Source: an uncultured bacterium
GTDB taxonomy: Bacteria; Cyanobacteriota; Vampirovibrionia; Gastranaerophilales; Gastranaerophilaceae
Length of the DNA: 64,000 nt
Assembly (NCBI GenBank): GCA_949296355.1
Contig: CASFPS010000005.1
Coordinates: 62,001 to 126,000, forward strand
Direction of reading: 5' to 3'
The notes beneath the pieces are model-generated. The model was not told the DNA's origin, did not search any database, and saw nothing but the letters and a program-made list of their open reading frames with translations. Shown piece after piece: positions 53,882 through 62,424 of the stretch (positions within the stretch are counted from its first letter, which is position 1; each line of letters starts with the position of its first letter). A program made the translations under genes and the position numbers.

Positions 53882-54283
53882 ATGGCAGAACTTATTTTTG
53901 AAAACATCGAAGAAATCAAATCAAACGGTTTCTTAACAGTAGAAATGGCTCAAGAGCTTAAAAAACAAAATTATATCAATGGCAATGAAATAGATGCGTA
54001 TGCTATTGATTTTGAAAAAGACGGAGAATTCTTTCTTAAGCTCATTCTTGGAACTCAGCTAAAATACAACCTCGAAGAAGATGATTTTAGTGATAACTTA
54101 ATTGAAATGGAAATGCCAAAAGAGCTTGTACCATTTTTGTTAGATTTCAACAGGTTCACACCAATCATTAAGTTTAACGAGAGATACTTTTTAACGTACG
54201 TTTCAAAGTACCTAGAGCTAATTCTGGTACCGTTTGATGAAGAAGTTGATTCAGATTCGTTGGTTTTTGATATCAGTATCTAA
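53882..54283 (+). CDS. Acidic hypothetical protein
   Basis: A 133-residue, strongly acidic protein (many Glu/Asp; calculated acidic by eye) with 'FENIEEIKSNGFLTVEMAQELKKQNYINGNEIDAYAID' and an 'EEVDSDSLVFDISI' end. There is no cysteine and no membrane segment. AAAAGGAG lies 6 nt upstream. Acidic small proteins in mobile elements may mimic DNA, but nothing here proves it. Confidence 0.65.
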   Translation: MAELIFENIEEIKSNGFLTVEMAQELKKQNYINGNEIDAYAIDFEKDGEFFLKLILGTQLKYNLEEDDFSDNLIEMEMPKELVPFLLDFNRFTPIIKFNERYFLTYVSKYLELILVPFDEEVDSDSLVFDISI

Positions 54284-54299
54284 AATGCGGTAGCAATAA

Positions 54300-54330
54300 G
54301 GGCTCAGGATAAAACCTGAGCCCTTTTTTT
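54300..54330 (+). terminator. Terminator/attenuator between small genes
   Basis: GGGCTCAGG/CCTGAGCCC stem, 6-nt loop and T7, ending exactly at the AAGGAG ribosome-binding site (54331-54336) of the next gene. The 3' gene therefore depends on read-through or a cryptic start. Confidence 0.85.
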
Positions 54331-54342
54331 AAGGAGAATGTC

Positions 54343-54660
54343 ATGACAAAAGAAATAATCAATAAACCAGACGGTTTATACCTATCTGATAAAGAGAACA
54401 CTGCAGCTGCTGAGAAAGATGAAAAAATAGCTAATTATACGCTTAAACCGATTGCTATTATTAATCAAATTTTATCTACCCAAAATAAATATGAAACAGA
54501 AGAACAGCTTGCTGTAATTATTACAAAGGAACAGCAGCCGGACAAGCGGTTTATTAAACTTATACAAGGAAGCGATGAGGACGACGTAAAGAGTTTTATT
54601 AAAGCTCTGCATAAAGGAATTGTAGGGCTCTCGGAAAGCTTTTCTAAGCGGATATTCTGA
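54343..54660 (+). CDS. Small hypothetical protein
   Basis: A 105-residue hydrophilic protein, 'MTKEIINKPDGLYLSDKENTAAAEKDEKIANYTLKPIAIINQILSTQNKYETEEQLAVIITKEQQ...'. The second half may be a small beta-alpha domain. AAGGAG is 6 nt from the ATG, directly after a terminator. The stop lies 12 nt before the ATPase start, so they are likely co-translated. Function unknown. Confidence 0.65.
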   Translation: MTKEIINKPDGLYLSDKENTAAAEKDEKIANYTLKPIAIINQILSTQNKYETEEQLAVIITKEQQPDKRFIKLIQGSDEDDVKSFIKALHKGIVGLSESFSKRIF

Positions 54661-54672
54661 CTGATTAAGGAT

Positions 54673-56019
54673 ATGCTGTATACAAATATTTCAACAGTTA
54701 ATCTTTATAAAAATTATGGCTACCAGTTTTCTGATAACATTTTTGTTTTCGGAAACAGAATTTATAACCTTAACTATTCTGAGTTTGAAAATTATCCTGC
54801 AATTCCCGATAATTTATACCTTACTGCAAAAGAAAAGCTCCAAATTTTATCTAATAATCGCTCTGTACCGATTTTTTATGAAGCAGAAAATCCGAAACAG
54901 ATAATGTCCGAGTTTTTCTTCGAGATAACAACCGTTTACAATGATGCAGCTGTTCTTATAGCTGTTGGAGTATGTATAGGTATTCTTTTTTATGATTTAT
55001 TTGCCCGGTATGCTCAGGGGTTTCCTTACATAGTTCTATTCGGAGAGCCAACTTCCGGTAAAACTACTCTTTTGTATTGTTTAGCTGCTATCTTTGGATT
55101 TACTAATCATACAGAATTTATGAGCGGTACTTCTACGATTACAGCTATTCGTGAGGGACTTTCAAAGCTTAACAATATTCCGCTGTTTATTGATGAACTG
55201 GATAGAGCACTAATAGAAAAGCTTGAAAACCTGGGCAAAGATACTTTTTCTGCTACTCCTAGAAAGAAATCTTCTAAAGACGGTACTGAGAAAGTAACGG
55301 ATATTAATACAACATTCTGTATTACAACTAATAATTTCTTTGAAAATATGACTTTTGCGAACTTTTCAAGGAGTATTCTTGTTGATATACCTGCCGGAAA
55401 ATTTAACTTAGAAAGGTTTAAATACCATTCAAAGGAGAATCTAAAGAGACTGTCGGCATTTTTACCCCTAATTTTGGACTATAAAGGTGAAATCCTCACC
55501 AAATACCAAGAACAGTATATAATAGCACAGAAGTACTGCTCTCATTCAAGATTATGTAATAACACTGCTATTGGAATGGCTGTGTGGAGTGTAATTAATG
55601 AAGTTCTGGGCTTCAATCTTGTTAATACTGAAATACTTGCAAAAGAGTATTTTGAATATTTTGAGCGTTATCTTGATACAGAACTGCGGTATGGCGATAT
55701 TTTTTTGAGTGATGTGTACAGATTTTTTGTTAAGCAAGAACTTATGTATGGTCGTGATTTTGTTATTACCAAGGGTAAATTTTTGCGGATAAATCTTAAA
55801 AAATATTGCGATATATTTAACAGCCTAAATGACAGGCAGAAACTCAATACTTCACAGCTAAAACTTAAGCTTGCTAATGATAAGAGGTTTAATCTTAAAA
55901 GTTCCGATTTAAAACCGATAGGGAAGGCTATTAAAGTTGATATATCTGAAAATGAAACACTTTTGGATATTCAAAACCGGATTTCACCACTAATGAATGA
56001 GGAGATTGAAGATGATTAA
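54673..56019 (+). CDS. P-loop ATPase, probable element replicative helicase (DUF927-like)
   Basis: A 448-residue protein. Walker A is GEPTSGKTTLL (about 120-130), Walker B is PLFIDELDR (about 173-181), and a sensor-like 'TTFCITTNNFF' (about 212-222) is followed by a probable arginine-finger region. The layout resembles the helicase part of DUF927/phage-type replication proteins. The N-terminal ~110 residues have one hydrophobic stretch ('DAAVLIAVGVCIGILFY') that may be buried. There is no primase domain. It overlaps the first recombinase by 8 nt, suggesting coordinated expression. Confidence 0.7.
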   Translation: MLYTNISTVNLYKNYGYQFSDNIFVFGNRIYNLNYSEFENYPAIPDNLYLTAKEKLQILSNNRSVPIFYEAENPKQIMSEFFFEITTVYNDAAVLIAVGVCIGILFYDLFARYAQGFPYIVLFGEPTSGKTTLLYCLAAIFGFTNHTEFMSGTSTITAIREGLSKLNNIPLFIDELDRALIEKLENLGKDTFSATPRKKSSKDGTEKVTDINTTFCITTNNFFENMTFANFSRSILVDIPAGKFNLERFKYHSKENLKRLSAFLPLILDYKGEILTKYQEQYIIAQKYCSHSRLCNNTAIGMAVWSVINEVLGFNLVNTEILAKEYFEYFERYLDTELRYGDIFLSDVYRFFVKQELMYGRDFVITKGKFLRINLKKYCDIFNSLNDRQKLNTSQLKLKLANDKRFNLKSSDLKPIGKAIKVDISENETLLDIQNRISPLMNEEIEDD

Positions 56020-57436
56020 AACAGCCGATGCTTATATAAGATTATCAAGTATATCACAGGAAAAGGGCTTATCAAGAGAAACACAGGAAGAAAAATGCAG
56101 AGAATACTGCAAAAAATATGGTTATGTTATTCGAAACATTTATTATGAAAACAAAAGTGCTATGAAGGCTCACAAACGACCGGTATTTGAAAAAATGATT
56201 GCAGAACAGCATAAAAATAAAGCAGATGTTATTATTTCTTTTTGCTTGAATCGACTGGTAAGAAACCAATACGATTTTGAGCCTCTTGAAGAGCTGGTGG
56301 ATAAGCTTGATATAAAAATTATTTGTATACAGGATAATTTGGTTATACAGAAACCGTTTAAAGCTCATGAGAAATTTCTTGTCAGAATACTAACTGCAAA
56401 TGCTGAATTTGAAGTTAATCACATGAACGAAATTCGTAAACTCGGACTGATTAAAAAAGCTCAAACAGGCATAAGACCGAGCAAATTAAATTATGGTTAT
56501 ACAAAGCTTAAAAGCGGTAATATAGCGATTGTGCCAAAGCAGGCTGAATTTGTCAGAAGAGCTTATGAACTCTATTCAACAGGCAAGTATTCTCTTTCTA
56601 ATCTGCCTGAAATTCTTTACCAAGAAGGATTGATTTATAGAAATCAAAAAAGCGGCAAAATCCCTAAATCTACTTTAAGCAATTTGCTTAAAAGTAAATT
56701 TTACACAGGGAAATACACCTTTCCTGATTGTGAAAATGAGATTAAAGGTAAGCATAAAGCAATAATTAGTGATGAACTTTTTAACAAAGTTCAATCAGTA
56801 CTTAAAAATACTGCTTCTGAAAAGCTTGTTAAGCATAAGTTTTTGTATTCTAACCTTTTGGTGTTGAAAGGTACGGATAGACTTATGACTGGCGATATCA
56901 AGAAAAAGAAGTACATTTACTATACTTGTAGGAATGAAGAAGGAAGATATGTTTGTATTAATGAGGAAATCATTAACAAGGAAATATTATCTTACCTTAG
57001 AGAAATTCGCTTGAATCTAATCCCAAAAGAGCTGATAAATGAAGTTTTAAAGGAAATTCTAAAACCTTTAAAACAAGAACTTTCTACTCTTAGAGGGAAT
57101 GTAAGCCGAAAATATCATAACGAGCTTGAACTTCAAGCCAGTATTAAAGATAACGGAATAGATGATATTGAACTGATTGAAGCTGAAAAAGCCTTAATCA
57201 ATACAAAATACGGAGATTTACCTTCAAAAATATCTGCTTTAGAAAATAAAATTGCTACGATTAAATCAGGCTGTGAAAATCTTATGACTAAACGATTAAG
57301 CGATGCTTTTATTACTCTTGATTTTGATTCAAAGCGTGAAGTAATCTCACTTATTAAGAATAAATTTGAAGTTAATAGTGATAAAAAGGTAAAACTAACT
57401 TTCAAGTCTGCGTTTCGTAAGATTCGTAAGCGTTAG
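56012..57436 (+). CDS. Large serine recombinase 1 (degenerate zinc ribbon)
   Basis: A 474-residue recombinase. The resolvase catalytic domain has Tyr8-Ile-Arg10-Leu-Ser12 (YIRLSS), 'VIISFCLNRLVRNQYDF' and 'AEFEVNHMNEIRKLGL'. The recombinase domain has 'LNYGYTKLKSGNIAIVPKQAEFVRRAYELYSTGKYSL'. The C-terminal coiled coil is at about 340-420. The first CxxC of the usual zinc ribbon is missing (LVLKGTDRLMTG where others read LLxCGxCG), while a distal Cys pair remains. I use ATG 56012 with GAGGAG. Active on sequence grounds, but possibly with altered DNA recognition. Confidence 0.85.
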   Translation: MIKTADAYIRLSSISQEKGLSRETQEEKCREYCKKYGYVIRNIYYENKSAMKAHKRPVFEKMIAEQHKNKADVIISFCLNRLVRNQYDFEPLEELVDKLDIKIICIQDNLVIQKPFKAHEKFLVRILTANAEFEVNHMNEIRKLGLIKKAQTGIRPSKLNYGYTKLKSGNIAIVPKQAEFVRRAYELYSTGKYSLSNLPEILYQEGLIYRNQKSGKIPKSTLSNLLKSKFYTGKYTFPDCENEIKGKHKAIISDELFNKVQSVLKNTASEKLVKHKFLYSNLLVLKGTDRLMTGDIKKKKYIYYTCRNEEGRYVCINEEIINKEILSYLREIRLNLIPKELINEVLKEILKPLKQELSTLRGNVSRKYHNELELQASIKDNGIDDIELIEAEKALINTKYGDLPSKISALENKIATIKSGCENLMTKRLSDAFITLDFDSKREVISLIKNKFEVNSDKKVKLTFKSAFRKIRKR

Positions 57437-57502
57437 TGTAATTCCGTCTTGTAATCTTTATTCAAACAGGCTTACATTTACCCCTAGAAAATCTGAATTA
57501 TT

Positions 57503-57529
57503 GCCACACATTTTAGTGTGGCTTTTTTT
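57503..57529 (+). terminator. Intrinsic terminator after recombinase 1
   Basis: GCCACAC/GTGTGGC stem, 6-nt loop, T7. Confidence 0.9.
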
Positions 57530-57648
57530 GTACCTTTTTGTTTTTTAGAAAGATTTTCAAACTTTTTTCCCTAAAAAGTATTTACTTTCTGCAAAAATGA
57601 TAAAAAATAAAATCAAACAAAATTCAGATTTTATACGGAGTATTGATT

Positions 57649-58089
57649 ATGCTTACCTATTCAGATGTGCAAGAAATTTACAGCCGGAATCACGGCACAA
57701 CACAATATTTTAAAAGACCTTACAACAATAATTTACTTTATACTGACGGGATAATGGACTTTAAGCGGAGTTTAGATGCCTTTGGGGTTGTTGATAATGT
57801 AATCAGCTATATGCCGAAGATTTTGGAACGTTTTAGGGGGCAAGAAACAGATTTTTTCGTTATAGAAATTTCTTTAGACAATGAACATAGCGGTTATATG
57901 GAAGTTTTTACAGAAGATTACAACATTGAGGATATTTATGATGAGCATATAACTATAATCAAGCAGGAAATTCCGCTTATTGACTTACCATTTAATGAAA
58001 ATGAAGAAATCACAACATATAAAATGTATCTGCAAATCCTTAGCTATGAAAGGGAGCAGTTTGTTTTAATGCTGCCATCTGAATATTAA
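57649..58089 (+). CDS. Hypothetical protein, possibly DUF6876
   Basis: A 146-residue protein with 'HGTTQYFKRPYNNNLLYTDGIMDFKRSLDAFGVVDNVISYMPKIL' and 'DFFVIEISLDNEHSGYMEVFTEDYNIEDIY'. The opening resembles DUF6876-type proteins of mobile elements (from memory, uncertain). ATG 57649 follows ACGGAG. It stands alone between the two recombinase genes. Confidence 0.55.
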   Translation: MLTYSDVQEIYSRNHGTTQYFKRPYNNNLLYTDGIMDFKRSLDAFGVVDNVISYMPKILERFRGQETDFFVIEISLDNEHSGYMEVFTEDYNIEDIYDEHITIIKQEIPLIDLPFNENEEITTYKMYLQILSYEREQFVLMLPSEY

Positions 58090-58322
58090 CCGACGAATTT
58101 TACGTCCCTCAAAACTACCTAATAATAACAATGAAAGAGCAGCGGCAAGTCCCCAATATCACTGTTTAAGACTTCAAAAGCGACAAAACGACTTCTATTC
58201 TGGAAATAATAAGCATTTTAGCATTTTCAATTATGGAAATTTGTATGCCAAACTCACTTTACAACTTCTGAAAAATTGTAAAAAATTAAAATAGTATTCA
58301 GATTTTCTAGGAGATTCAGATT

Positions 58323-59924
58323 ATGGAACACAAAGAAGTTGTTATTTACGCAAGAGTATCAAGCAGAGAGCAGGAACGTGAAGGATTTTCAATTCCGGCA
58401 CAATTAAAGCTGCTTAAAGAATATGCTCTAAAAAATGGTTTTCAAATAGTCAAGGAGTTTTCAGACGCAGAAACTGCAAAAAAAGCCGGAAGAACTAATT
58501 ACAACCAGATGTTAGCTTTTCTTAAATCAAATCCGGCTGTAAAAACTGTATTAGTGGAAAAAACAGACAGACTTTACCGTAACTTTAAAGATTATGTTAC
58601 CCTTGAAGATTACGACTTAGAAGTACATTTAGTAAAAGAGGGAACAATTATCTCCAAAAATTCTAAATCTCACGATAAATTTATTCACGGAATTAAGGTT
58701 TTAATGGCTAAAAACTATATTGATAACCTATCCGAAGAAATTTCTAAAGGATTAAAGGAAGCTGTTGAGCAAGGCTATTGGCCATTTCAGCCACCTTATG
58801 GATACCTCAGAGGTACAAAAAAGAATTTAATTATTGATAAATCAAGAGTTTTGTTTGTAAGAAGAGCGTTTGAACTTTTTGCAACCGGAAGGTACTCACT
58901 AAGAAAGCTTTCAGAAAAACTTTTTGAAGAGGGTTATTACTATAAGGTAGAACGTCCTAAAATTACAGCATGCGTGCTTGAATGTATGCTGAAAAATGTT
59001 ATTTATGTAGGTCAAATGAATTGCAATGGTGTAGTATATCAGGGAAAACACCCGTCAATTATTAACCGTGAAATATTTGATAAAGCACAGCTTGCCTTTC
59101 TTAAAGTGGATAAATCAAAGGTTCGGAAAAACTTTGATTTTCTCTATCCCGGAATCTTAAAATGCGGGGTTTGCGGATATTCTTTCTGCGGAGAAAGACA
59201 GAAGAAAAATAATATTTATTACAGATGTTCCCACTATGACAGAAGCTGTCCTAATACGGTATATCTTTCAGAAAAAGAGCTTACCCAATCTTTTAGAATG
59301 CATCTCAAAAGAATTGGCTTGAATGAAGATATATATGAGTTAATAAAGCTTTCTTTACAAATTTGTTTGGGTGATGAGCAAACATTTCACAAGGAAGAAA
59401 CATCACGCATAAATTCTGAAATTGAAGAATGCAAAGAAATTTTGAAGAAAATGTATCTAGACCAGTTAAACAATGTCTTAGAATACGATTTATGGGTTAA
59501 TTTGAAGAATGAATATGAGGTAAAATTAAACCGATTATCTGCAGAGCTGCAAAAACATAATAATGCTAATACAAATTATTTAGATACAGGGCTGAAAATC
59601 CTTGATTTATGCCATAGAGCAAGCTTACCAGCCACCGAACTAAAAGCGGAAGAAGTAGCTCAAATCATTAGAGAAGTTTATTTATCAGCAATGGTAAAAA
59701 ACAAAAAGGTTAAAGTTATTTTCCGTGAACTCTTTGCAACGATAGAAAAACTGATTAAGCTTGCAAAACAAGGAATTGCAGAAATTGGACTGGCTGAATT
59801 CAAGCAAAACATAATTTCTTCATGGGGGAGTGGACTCGAACATACTAAAAAAGAGCCCGAAGGCTCTGATTTTAATAGTTCTATTTGTTTTAAATGGTGG
59901 AGGTTAGGAGATTCGAACTCCTGA
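58323..59924 (+). CDS. Large serine recombinase 2, likely integrase of the element
   Basis: A 533-residue recombinase. The catalytic domain has Tyr9-Ala-Arg11-Val-Ser13 (YARVSSREQ) and 'VLVEKTDRLYRNFKDYVTLE'. The recombinase domain has 'PPYGYLRGTKKNLIIDKSRVLFVRRAFELFATGRYSLR'. A complete zinc ribbon is present (KCGVCGYSFCG ... YYRCSHYDRSCPN), then a coiled coil. The last ~24 residues (KKEPEGSDFNSS...WWRLGDSNS) are antisense to the tRNA-Ala terminator and 3' end, and the stop lies inside the tRNA. AGGAGATT precedes the ATG. Adjacent to attR, it is the best candidate integrase/excisionase of the island. Confidence 0.9.
   Translation: MEHKEVVIYARVSSREQEREGFSIPAQLKLLKEYALKNGFQIVKEFSDAETAKKAGRTNYNQMLAFLKSNPAVKTVLVEKTDRLYRNFKDYVTLEDYDLEVHLVKEGTIISKNSKSHDKFIHGIKVLMAKNYIDNLSEEISKGLKEAVEQGYWPFQPPYGYLRGTKKNLIIDKSRVLFVRRAFELFATGRYSLRKLSEKLFEEGYYYKVERPKITACVLECMLKNVIYVGQMNCNGVVYQGKHPSIINREIFDKAQLAFLKVDKSKVRKNFDFLYPGILKCGVCGYSFCGERQKKNNIYYRCSHYDRSCPNTVYLSEKELTQSFRMHLKRIGLNEDIYELIKLSLQICLGDEQTFHKEETSRINSEIEECKEILKKMYLDQLNNVLEYDLWVNLKNEYEVKLNRLSAELQKHNNANTNYLDTGLKILDLCHRASLPATELKAEEVAQIIREVYLSAMVKNKKVKVIFRELFATIEKLIKLAKQGIAEIGLAEFKQNIISSWGSGLEHTKKEPEGSDFNSSICFKWWRLGDSNS
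59846..59913. repeat. attR: 68-bp repeat with the tRNA-Ala 3' end
   Basis: Right partner of 42577-42644. It includes the tRNA terminator (AGAGCC/GGCTCT with TTCG loop and T6 on the minus strand, 59846-59867), encoded CCA, the acceptor strand and half of the T-arm. The complete tRNA is restored on this side. Confidence 0.8.
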
Positions 59925-59970
59925 CCCCCTGCGTGCAAAGCAGGTGCTCTACCAGCTGAGCTAAACCCCC
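59895..59970 (-). tRNA. tRNA-Ala (anticodon TGC)
   Basis: Acceptor GGGGGTT/AACCTCC (one G-U), D-arm AGCTCAGCTGGTAGAGC, anticodon stem CCTGC/GCAGG with loop TTTGCAC, T-arm CAGGAGTTCGAATCTCCTA, and 3' ACCA encoded. It is the integration target of the accessory region and has its own downstream terminator, which is part of att. Confidence 0.95.
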
Positions 59971-59999
59971 ACGTTAAGTATCTGTTCAATTTTCATTTT

Positions 60000-60071
60000 G
60001 CTCAGCTGGTAGAGCTTTATATCTCTATACGGTACCCTTCCGGGCACCTGGGGCAGCTGAGCTAAACCCCC
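60000..60071. repeat. Chimeric tRNA-Ala remnant
   Basis: 60053-60071 is the 5' end of a tRNA-Ala (acceptor and start of D-arm, minus strand). 60000-60015 is an inverted copy of the D-arm (GCTCAGCTGGTAGAGC), and between them is a GGTACCC/GGGCACC hairpin. No cloverleaf can form. It may be debris of a second tRNA copy or of an earlier insertion. The rest of 59971-60275 is AT-rich with only the dapL terminator. Confidence 0.6.
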
Positions 60072-60214
60072 ATATTTTATTATCAATTTGCAACCACGCT
60101 CATAAATGCTATTTATTCCATTTACCTGCCGGCTACATCTCTTATTCTACATGATGATTTTTTTTTGTAAAGTGTTTTTTATTAACATAAATTTTTCCTG
60201 CAAAATTTTCCCGC

Positions 60215-60247
60215 AAGAAAAACAGGGAAGCTCTAAGAGCTTCCCTG
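60215..60247 (-). terminator. Terminator of dapL
   Basis: CAGGGAAGCTC/GAGCTTCCCTG stem with 3-nt loop, followed on the minus strand by T5. Confidence 0.9.
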
Positions 60248-60275
60248 AATACATTATTTTCATATACTGCAAAGA

Positions 60276-61445
60276 CTAGCCAAACAGCTTTTCAAACCGC
60301 TGCATTGCCTCCGCTGTATTTTCTTTTGACCCGAAAGATGTGAGTCTGAAGTATCCTTCGCCGTTTCTTCCGAACCCTGCTCCCGGTGTTCCTACAACCT
60401 GCGCGTTTTCCAGAAGATAGTCAAAGAATTCCCATGATTTCATATTATTCGGACACTTTAGCCAGATATAGGGCGAGTGTTTTCCGCCCACATGCCGGAT
60501 ATTACAACGTTTTAGCGTATCGGAAATTATTCTTGCATTTTCTTTGTAATAATTTATATTTTCTTTTATCTCTTCCTGCCCTTCCGGCGTGAATACAGCT
60601 TCCGCGCCTCTTTGAACAATATACGGAACTCCGTTAAATTTTGTCGTCTGGCGTCTGAGCCACATTTTATTTAATTTACCCAATGTCTTCGGGACAATTG
60701 TATATCCGCATCTTGTGCCGGTAAACCCAGCCATTTTAGACAGCGAGCAAAATTCTATTGCACACTCTTTTGCACCTTCTATCTCATAAATACTGTGCGG
60801 GAGTTCCGTATCAGAGATGAAACATTCGTAAGCCGAATCAAAAAGAATAATTGCGCCGAGCTTTCTTGCATAATCTACCCAGACCTTAAGCTGCTCTCTG
60901 TTATAAACCGCGCCTGTCGGGTTATTAGGAGAACAAATATAAATCAAATCAGCCTTAATATTCTCATCAGGCATTGGCAAAAATCCGTTTTCCCCGTTTG
61001 CGTCTGCAAAAACGACTTTTCTGCCTGCCATAATATTTGTATCAACATAAACAGGATAAACAGGGTCGGGAACGAGGACTGTATTATCTTCTCCAAACAA
61101 GTCCAGAATATTTCCCAAATCACTTTTTGCGCCGTCTGAAATAAATATTTCATCAAGTTCTAAATCTACATTATGCGTTTTATAGTATTTTTGAACCGCT
61201 TCACGCAGAAAATCATATCCCTGTTCAGGACCATAACCTCTAAAAGTTGCTTGAACCCCCATTTCGTCAACTGCTTTATGCATAGCTTCAATTACTTTTT
61301 TGCATAACGGGCGGGTAACATCACCTATTCCGAGTCTTATAATTTTTTTGTCCGGATTTTTTGATATATACTCATTTACTTTTTTAGCAACAGTAGAAAA
61401 TAAATAGCTCTGTTCAAGATTTTCATAATTTTTGTTTAAATTCAT
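60276..61445 (-). CDS. dapL: LL-diaminopimelate aminotransferase
   Basis: A PLP enzyme that converts tetrahydrodipicolinate directly to LL-diaminopimelate for lysine and peptidoglycan, bypassing succinylated or acetylated intermediates. At 389 residues it has the family start 'IIRLGIGDVTRPL', DGAKSDLGN, the SPNNPTG loop, DSAYE and the PLP-lysine motif SLSKMAGFTGTR (about Lys236). The DapL route is typical of cyanobacteria, Chlamydiae, plants and some anaerobes. GAGGAA precedes the ATG. First intact core gene right of the tRNA-Ala island. Confidence 0.96.
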   Translation of the reverse strand: MNLNKNYENLEQSYLFSTVAKKVNEYISKNPDKKIIRLGIGDVTRPLCKKVIEAMHKAVDEMGVQATFRGYGPEQGYDFLREAVQKYYKTHNVDLELDEIFISDGAKSDLGNILDLFGEDNTVLVPDPVYPVYVDTNIMAGRKVVFADANGENGFLPMPDENIKADLIYICSPNNPTGAVYNREQLKVWVDYARKLGAIILFDSAYECFISDTELPHSIYEIEGAKECAIEFCSLSKMAGFTGTRCGYTIVPKTLGKLNKMWLRRQTTKFNGVPYIVQRGAEAVFTPEGQEEIKENINYYKENARIISDTLKRCNIRHVGGKHSPYIWLKCPNNMKSWEFFDYLLENAQVVGTPGAGFGRNGEGYFRLTSFGSKENTAEAMQRFEKLFG

Positions 61446-61469
61446 ATTGTTCCTCTTTTTTAGTTATGT

Positions 61470-61840
61470 TTTTATGGGCTTGACAAACCCAACCTGATTT
61501 GAAGTTATTGTCGGGATAAAACCCTGTCGGTTGCTGTCTTGTGGAGCAAGCTCCACACTACTTCACTTCCGGAGTGCAGTCATTGCGAAACCCGTCAGGG
61601 TCGTGGCAATCCATTTTTATTAAATTGTCAAATTTGTTATAGATTGCTTCGGGCTGTTCTGTCTGTCCCCTTGCAATGACGTTAAGTCGTAGGGTGGGAA
61701 AAGCGTCAGCGTTCCCACCAATACAAAAGGTTATTGTCGGGTTTTCTCCGACCGGCATTTTCATATTCTCAGTCACTTAGTCACTTAATCACTCAGTCAC
61801 CCAAAAATCCCACTTAATCACTGCAAATACATTTACCCCT
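61470..61840. repeat. Repeat-filled gap between dapL and the DUF151 gene
   Basis: Contains the GTGGAGCAAGCTCCAC palindrome (61541-61558), a family B copy (61578-61680), the inverted 'gtgggaaaagcgtcagcgttcccac' hairpin (about 61694-61718) and a heptamer array with TCACT words (61768-61815). No gene was seen. Confidence 0.7.
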
Positions 61841-61844
61841 ACCC

Positions 61845-62354
61845 CTACTGGTCGTTTTCGTGGTGTTTGCCTTTCATCATTTTTTCAAAATCAGAAGGTT
61901 TAATATTCTGGATAAAGTCTTTGAATTCCTGCGCTTCTTCTTCATCTTTTGCAGTGTCAGTGGAAACAGAGCCGTTCATAAGCACATTTGCGGTTACATA
62001 AATAGGCGCTTCCATTCTCATTGCGATTGCTATAGCATCAGACGGGCGTGCGTCAATTTCAAGAGTTTCGCCGTCTTTTTGGAGGAACAGAGTTGCAAAA
62101 TAAGTTTCTTTTTCCACATCATTAATCTCGATTTTTTCAAGCGAATATCCTGTTTTTTCAATAATATTTGAAATTAAATCGTGTGTCATCGGGCGTGCAA
62201 CAACAAGCCCTTCAATACATCTTATTATAGCGCTTGCTTCTGCCGAACCTATCCATATAGGAAGAGCTTTTCTGTTATCCAAATCGTGAAGAACTACTAT
62301 CGGAGAATTTGTTCTCACATCAAGAGCTATACCCATAACTTTCATTTCTATCAT
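61845..62354 (-). CDS. DUF151 bifunctional-nuclease-like protein
   Basis: A 169-residue protein of the BFN/DUF151 family. It has 'VMGIALDVRTNSPIVVLHDLDNRKALPIWIGSAEASAI', 'RPMTHDLISNIIEKTGYSLEKIEI' and 'EIDARPSDAIAIAMRMEAPIYV' (the conserved Arg-Pro-Ser-Asp-Ala). The plant member has DNase/RNase activity; the bacterial role is unknown. The acidic C-terminal tail is variable. GAGG precedes the ATG. It is divergent from nadK. Confidence 0.9.
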   Translation of the reverse strand: MIEMKVMGIALDVRTNSPIVVLHDLDNRKALPIWIGSAEASAIIRCIEGLVVARPMTHDLISNIIEKTGYSLEKIEINDVEKETYFATLFLQKDGETLEIDARPSDAIAIAMRMEAPIYVTANVLMNGSVSTDTAKDEEEAQEFKDFIQNIKPSDFEKMMKGKHHENDQ

Positions 62355-62410
62355 AAATTTATCCTCAACGGTATTATTGACCCCATTGTATCACAAACCC
62401 TAATTATATG

Positions 62411-62417
62411 ATATAAT
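62411..62417 (+). promoter_or_regulatory. -10 box abutting the nadK start
   Basis: Extended TGaTATAAT, then 7 nt, then ATG 62425, with no ribosome-binding site. A leaderless start is predicted. Confidence 0.5.
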
Positions 62418-62424
62418 CCTTTGT

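Noticed and set aside
42577-59913. Prophage
   Set aside because: No capsid, portal, terminase, tail or lysis genes were recognised; only recombinases, a replication-type ATPase and cargo.
59678-59989. Minus-strand frame of 103 codons across tRNA-Ala
   Set aside because: It is the translation of the tRNA and the antisense of the recombinase gene.
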